Shown here piece by piece: positions 5,938-6,737 of a stretch of DNA of 6,737 nt. The stretch covers positions 1 through 6,737 of the forward strand of contig DFPL01000018.1 of assembly GCA_002377245.1 (NCBI GenBank). The letters are read 5' to 3'. Made by a program: the position numbers and the translations under genes. How positions within the stretch are numbered: position 1 is the stretch's first letter; every line of letters begins with the position of its first letter. The notes below the pieces were generated by a model. It had not been told where the DNA came from. It saw only the letters and a list, made by a program, of their open reading frames with translations, and made no database searches. Origin of the DNA: Enterobacteriaceae bacterium UBA3516. Its GTDB lineage: Bacteria; Pseudomonadota; Gammaproteobacteria; Enterobacterales; Enterobacteriaceae.

Positions 5938-5967
5938 ATTCTAGACAAATCCCCCTCCGATTGACAG
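5938..5967 (-). promoter_or_regulatory. Candidate promoter of the def-fmt-rsmB-trkA operon
   Basis: On the minus strand CTGTCA (5967-5962, four of six matches to the -35 consensus) is separated by 18 bases from TAGAAT (5943-5938, five of six matches to the -10). Transcription would start near 5931, giving a leader of about 39 bases. Its -35 box overlaps that of the dprA candidate on the other strand. A second -10-like AATAAT lies about 13 bases downstream without a good -35. Confidence 0.45.
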
Positions 5968-5990
5968 CATCGGTGACCAATCGCAAGGAT
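5961..5990 (+). promoter_or_regulatory. Candidate dprA promoter
   Basis: TTGACA at 5961-5966 is a perfect -35 hexamer. Eighteen bases later AAGGAT (5985-5990) matches the -10 consensus at only three of six positions. The leader to the dprA ATG would be about 30 bases. The strong -35 with a poor -10 suggests a weak promoter or one needing help; chance is possible. Confidence 0.35.
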
Positions 5991-6016
5991 TGAGCGAGCC
6001 ACTTATGGCAAGGGCA

Positions 6017-6021
6017 GAGGA
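6017..6021 (+). promoter_or_regulatory. dprA ribosome binding site
   Basis: GAGGA lies five bases before the ATG at 6027 and supports that start. The upstream ATG at 6005 is in another frame and meets a stop after a few codons. Confidence 0.65.
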
Positions 6022-6026
6022 TTAGG

Positions 6027-6737
6027 ATGACGTCCACAGAGATATGGTTGCGTTTGATTTATATAAATGACCTGTACGGTGACGAGATGGTGCGGATTGC
6101 CCAGCTTCTGGCTCACCTGCCCACCATTAATTTGGACGCGCTCATGAGTTGCGGCCTTAGGGCAAAACAAGCTCGCCGGTTTCTGTCCATGACGCAGCAG
6201 GACATCGACGCGAGCCTGGCGTGGCTGGCTGAACCGCAGCACTATCTTATTCCTGCTAATGATGTGCGTTATCCAGCGCAGTTACGTGCTATCGATGACT
6301 ATCCTGGCGCGCTTTTTATAGCGGGTGAACCCACAATTCTGAATGAACCTCAACTTGCCGTGGTAGGAAGCCGTACTCATTCCTGGTATGGGGAACGGTG
6401 GGGACGTCTATTTTGTGAAACACTCAGTCAGCATGGCTTCGTGATCACCAGTGGATTGGCTCTGGGCATTGATAGCGTAGCCCATCGTGGGGCCCTGGCC
6501 GTTGGTGGGAAAACGATAGCGGTATTAGGCAATGGCCTTTTTACATTACATCCAAAACGGCATGCCTCGCTGGCTAAGCAAATCGTCAATGATGGCGGCG
6601 CATTAGTATCAGAGTTCGCGCTCCATACCACGCCTTATGCGAGCAACTTTCCGCGCAGGAATCGCATAATCAGTGGCCTTAGCTACGCCGTGTTAGTCAT
6701 TGAGGCCGCATTGCGCAGCGGCTCATTAGTTACTGCC
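6027..6737 (+). CDS. dprA: DNA-processing protein DprA (Smf), 5' part only
   Basis: The first 237 codons of a protein of about 374 residues in E. coli; the frame is still open at the window edge, so the gene is cut by the boundary and not broken. DprA binds single-stranded DNA and loads RecA onto it during natural transformation. In enterobacteria its everyday role is unclear, although E. coli dprA can replace the Haemophilus gene. Residues 1-60 form the helical N-terminal domain (TEIWLRLIYINDLYGDEMVR). The Rossmann domain begins near 80, with YPAQL, the DNA-binding motif VVGSR (112-116), SGLALGID (142-149), the IAVLGNG strand (164-170), FPRRNRIISGLS (208-219) and RSGSLVTA (230-237). Residue 146 is Leu where the family usually has Arg (SGLARGID), and residue 198 is Ala where SE-F-P is usual. 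The start matches E. coli (M-x-x-TEIWLRL). Confidence 0.93.
   Translation, partial: MTSTEIWLRLIYINDLYGDEMVRIAQLLAHLPTINLDALMSCGLRAKQARRFLSMTQQDIDASLAWLAEPQHYLIPANDVRYPAQLRAIDDYPGALFIAGEPTILNEPQLAVVGSRTHSWYGERWGRLFCETLSQHGFVITSGLALGIDSVAHRGALAVGGKTIAVLGNGLFTLHPKRHASLAKQIVNDGGALVSEFALHTTPYASNFPRRNRIISGLSYAVLVIEAALRSGSLVTA

Noticed and set aside
6003..6242. Open frames on the - strand opposite dprA (also 6428-6631)
   Set aside because: Both lie antisense to the conserved dprA frame and encode low-complexity sequence with no family resemblance.
1..6737. Mobile element, CRISPR array, toxin-antitoxin pair, RNA gene or new defence system
   Set aside because: No repeat array, terminal inverted repeats, transposase or integrase, or tRNA-like fold was seen. 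Gene content and order are those of the E. coli core chromosome, leaving no unexplained stretch over 140 bases.

Overview
This window is a conserved chromosomal segment from a gammaproteobacterium of the Enterobacteriaceae. Every protein is close in length and sequence to the E. coli product I recall, and the gene order matches the E. coli dprA / def-fmt-rsmB-trkA / mscL / arfA-zntR-yhdN block beside rplQ. Scattered substitutions suggest a relative of Escherichia rather than E. coli itself, but I cannot name the genus. There is no sign of a mobile element, CRISPR array, prophage, tRNA or rRNA. I found no convincing new system; the points of interest are regulatory.

Layout, left to right. Bases 1-10 look like the end of a terminator, probably of rplQ, which lies just outside. 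On the + strand follow yhdN (82-447), zntR (453-875) and arfA (932-1147). arfA ends directly against the convergent mscL (1148-1561, - strand). A trkA terminator (about 1660-1684) separates mscL from the - strand operon def (5383-5892), fmt (4421-5368), rsmB (3089-4378) and trkA (1690-3066), transcribed right to left. dprA starts at 6027 on the + strand, divergent from def, and runs off the window after 237 codons. All gaps between genes are under 140 bases.

How the genes work together. def and fmt remove and add the N-formyl group at the two ends of the formyl-methionine cycle, and rsmB methylates 16S rRNA, so the front of the - strand operon serves translation. trkA (potassium uptake) and mscL (osmotic safety valve) serve osmotic balance. 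arfA rescues ribosomes stalled on mRNAs without a stop codon, and its own message carries a long hairpin inside the coding region, the known device by which tmRNA controls ArfA. zntR is the zinc-sensing activator of zinc export, whose target zntA is elsewhere. Points worth checking are an intrinsic-terminator-like hairpin directly before rsmB, the zero-base arfA/mscL junction, overlapping -35 boxes between def and dprA, and a changed residue in the DprA signature motif.
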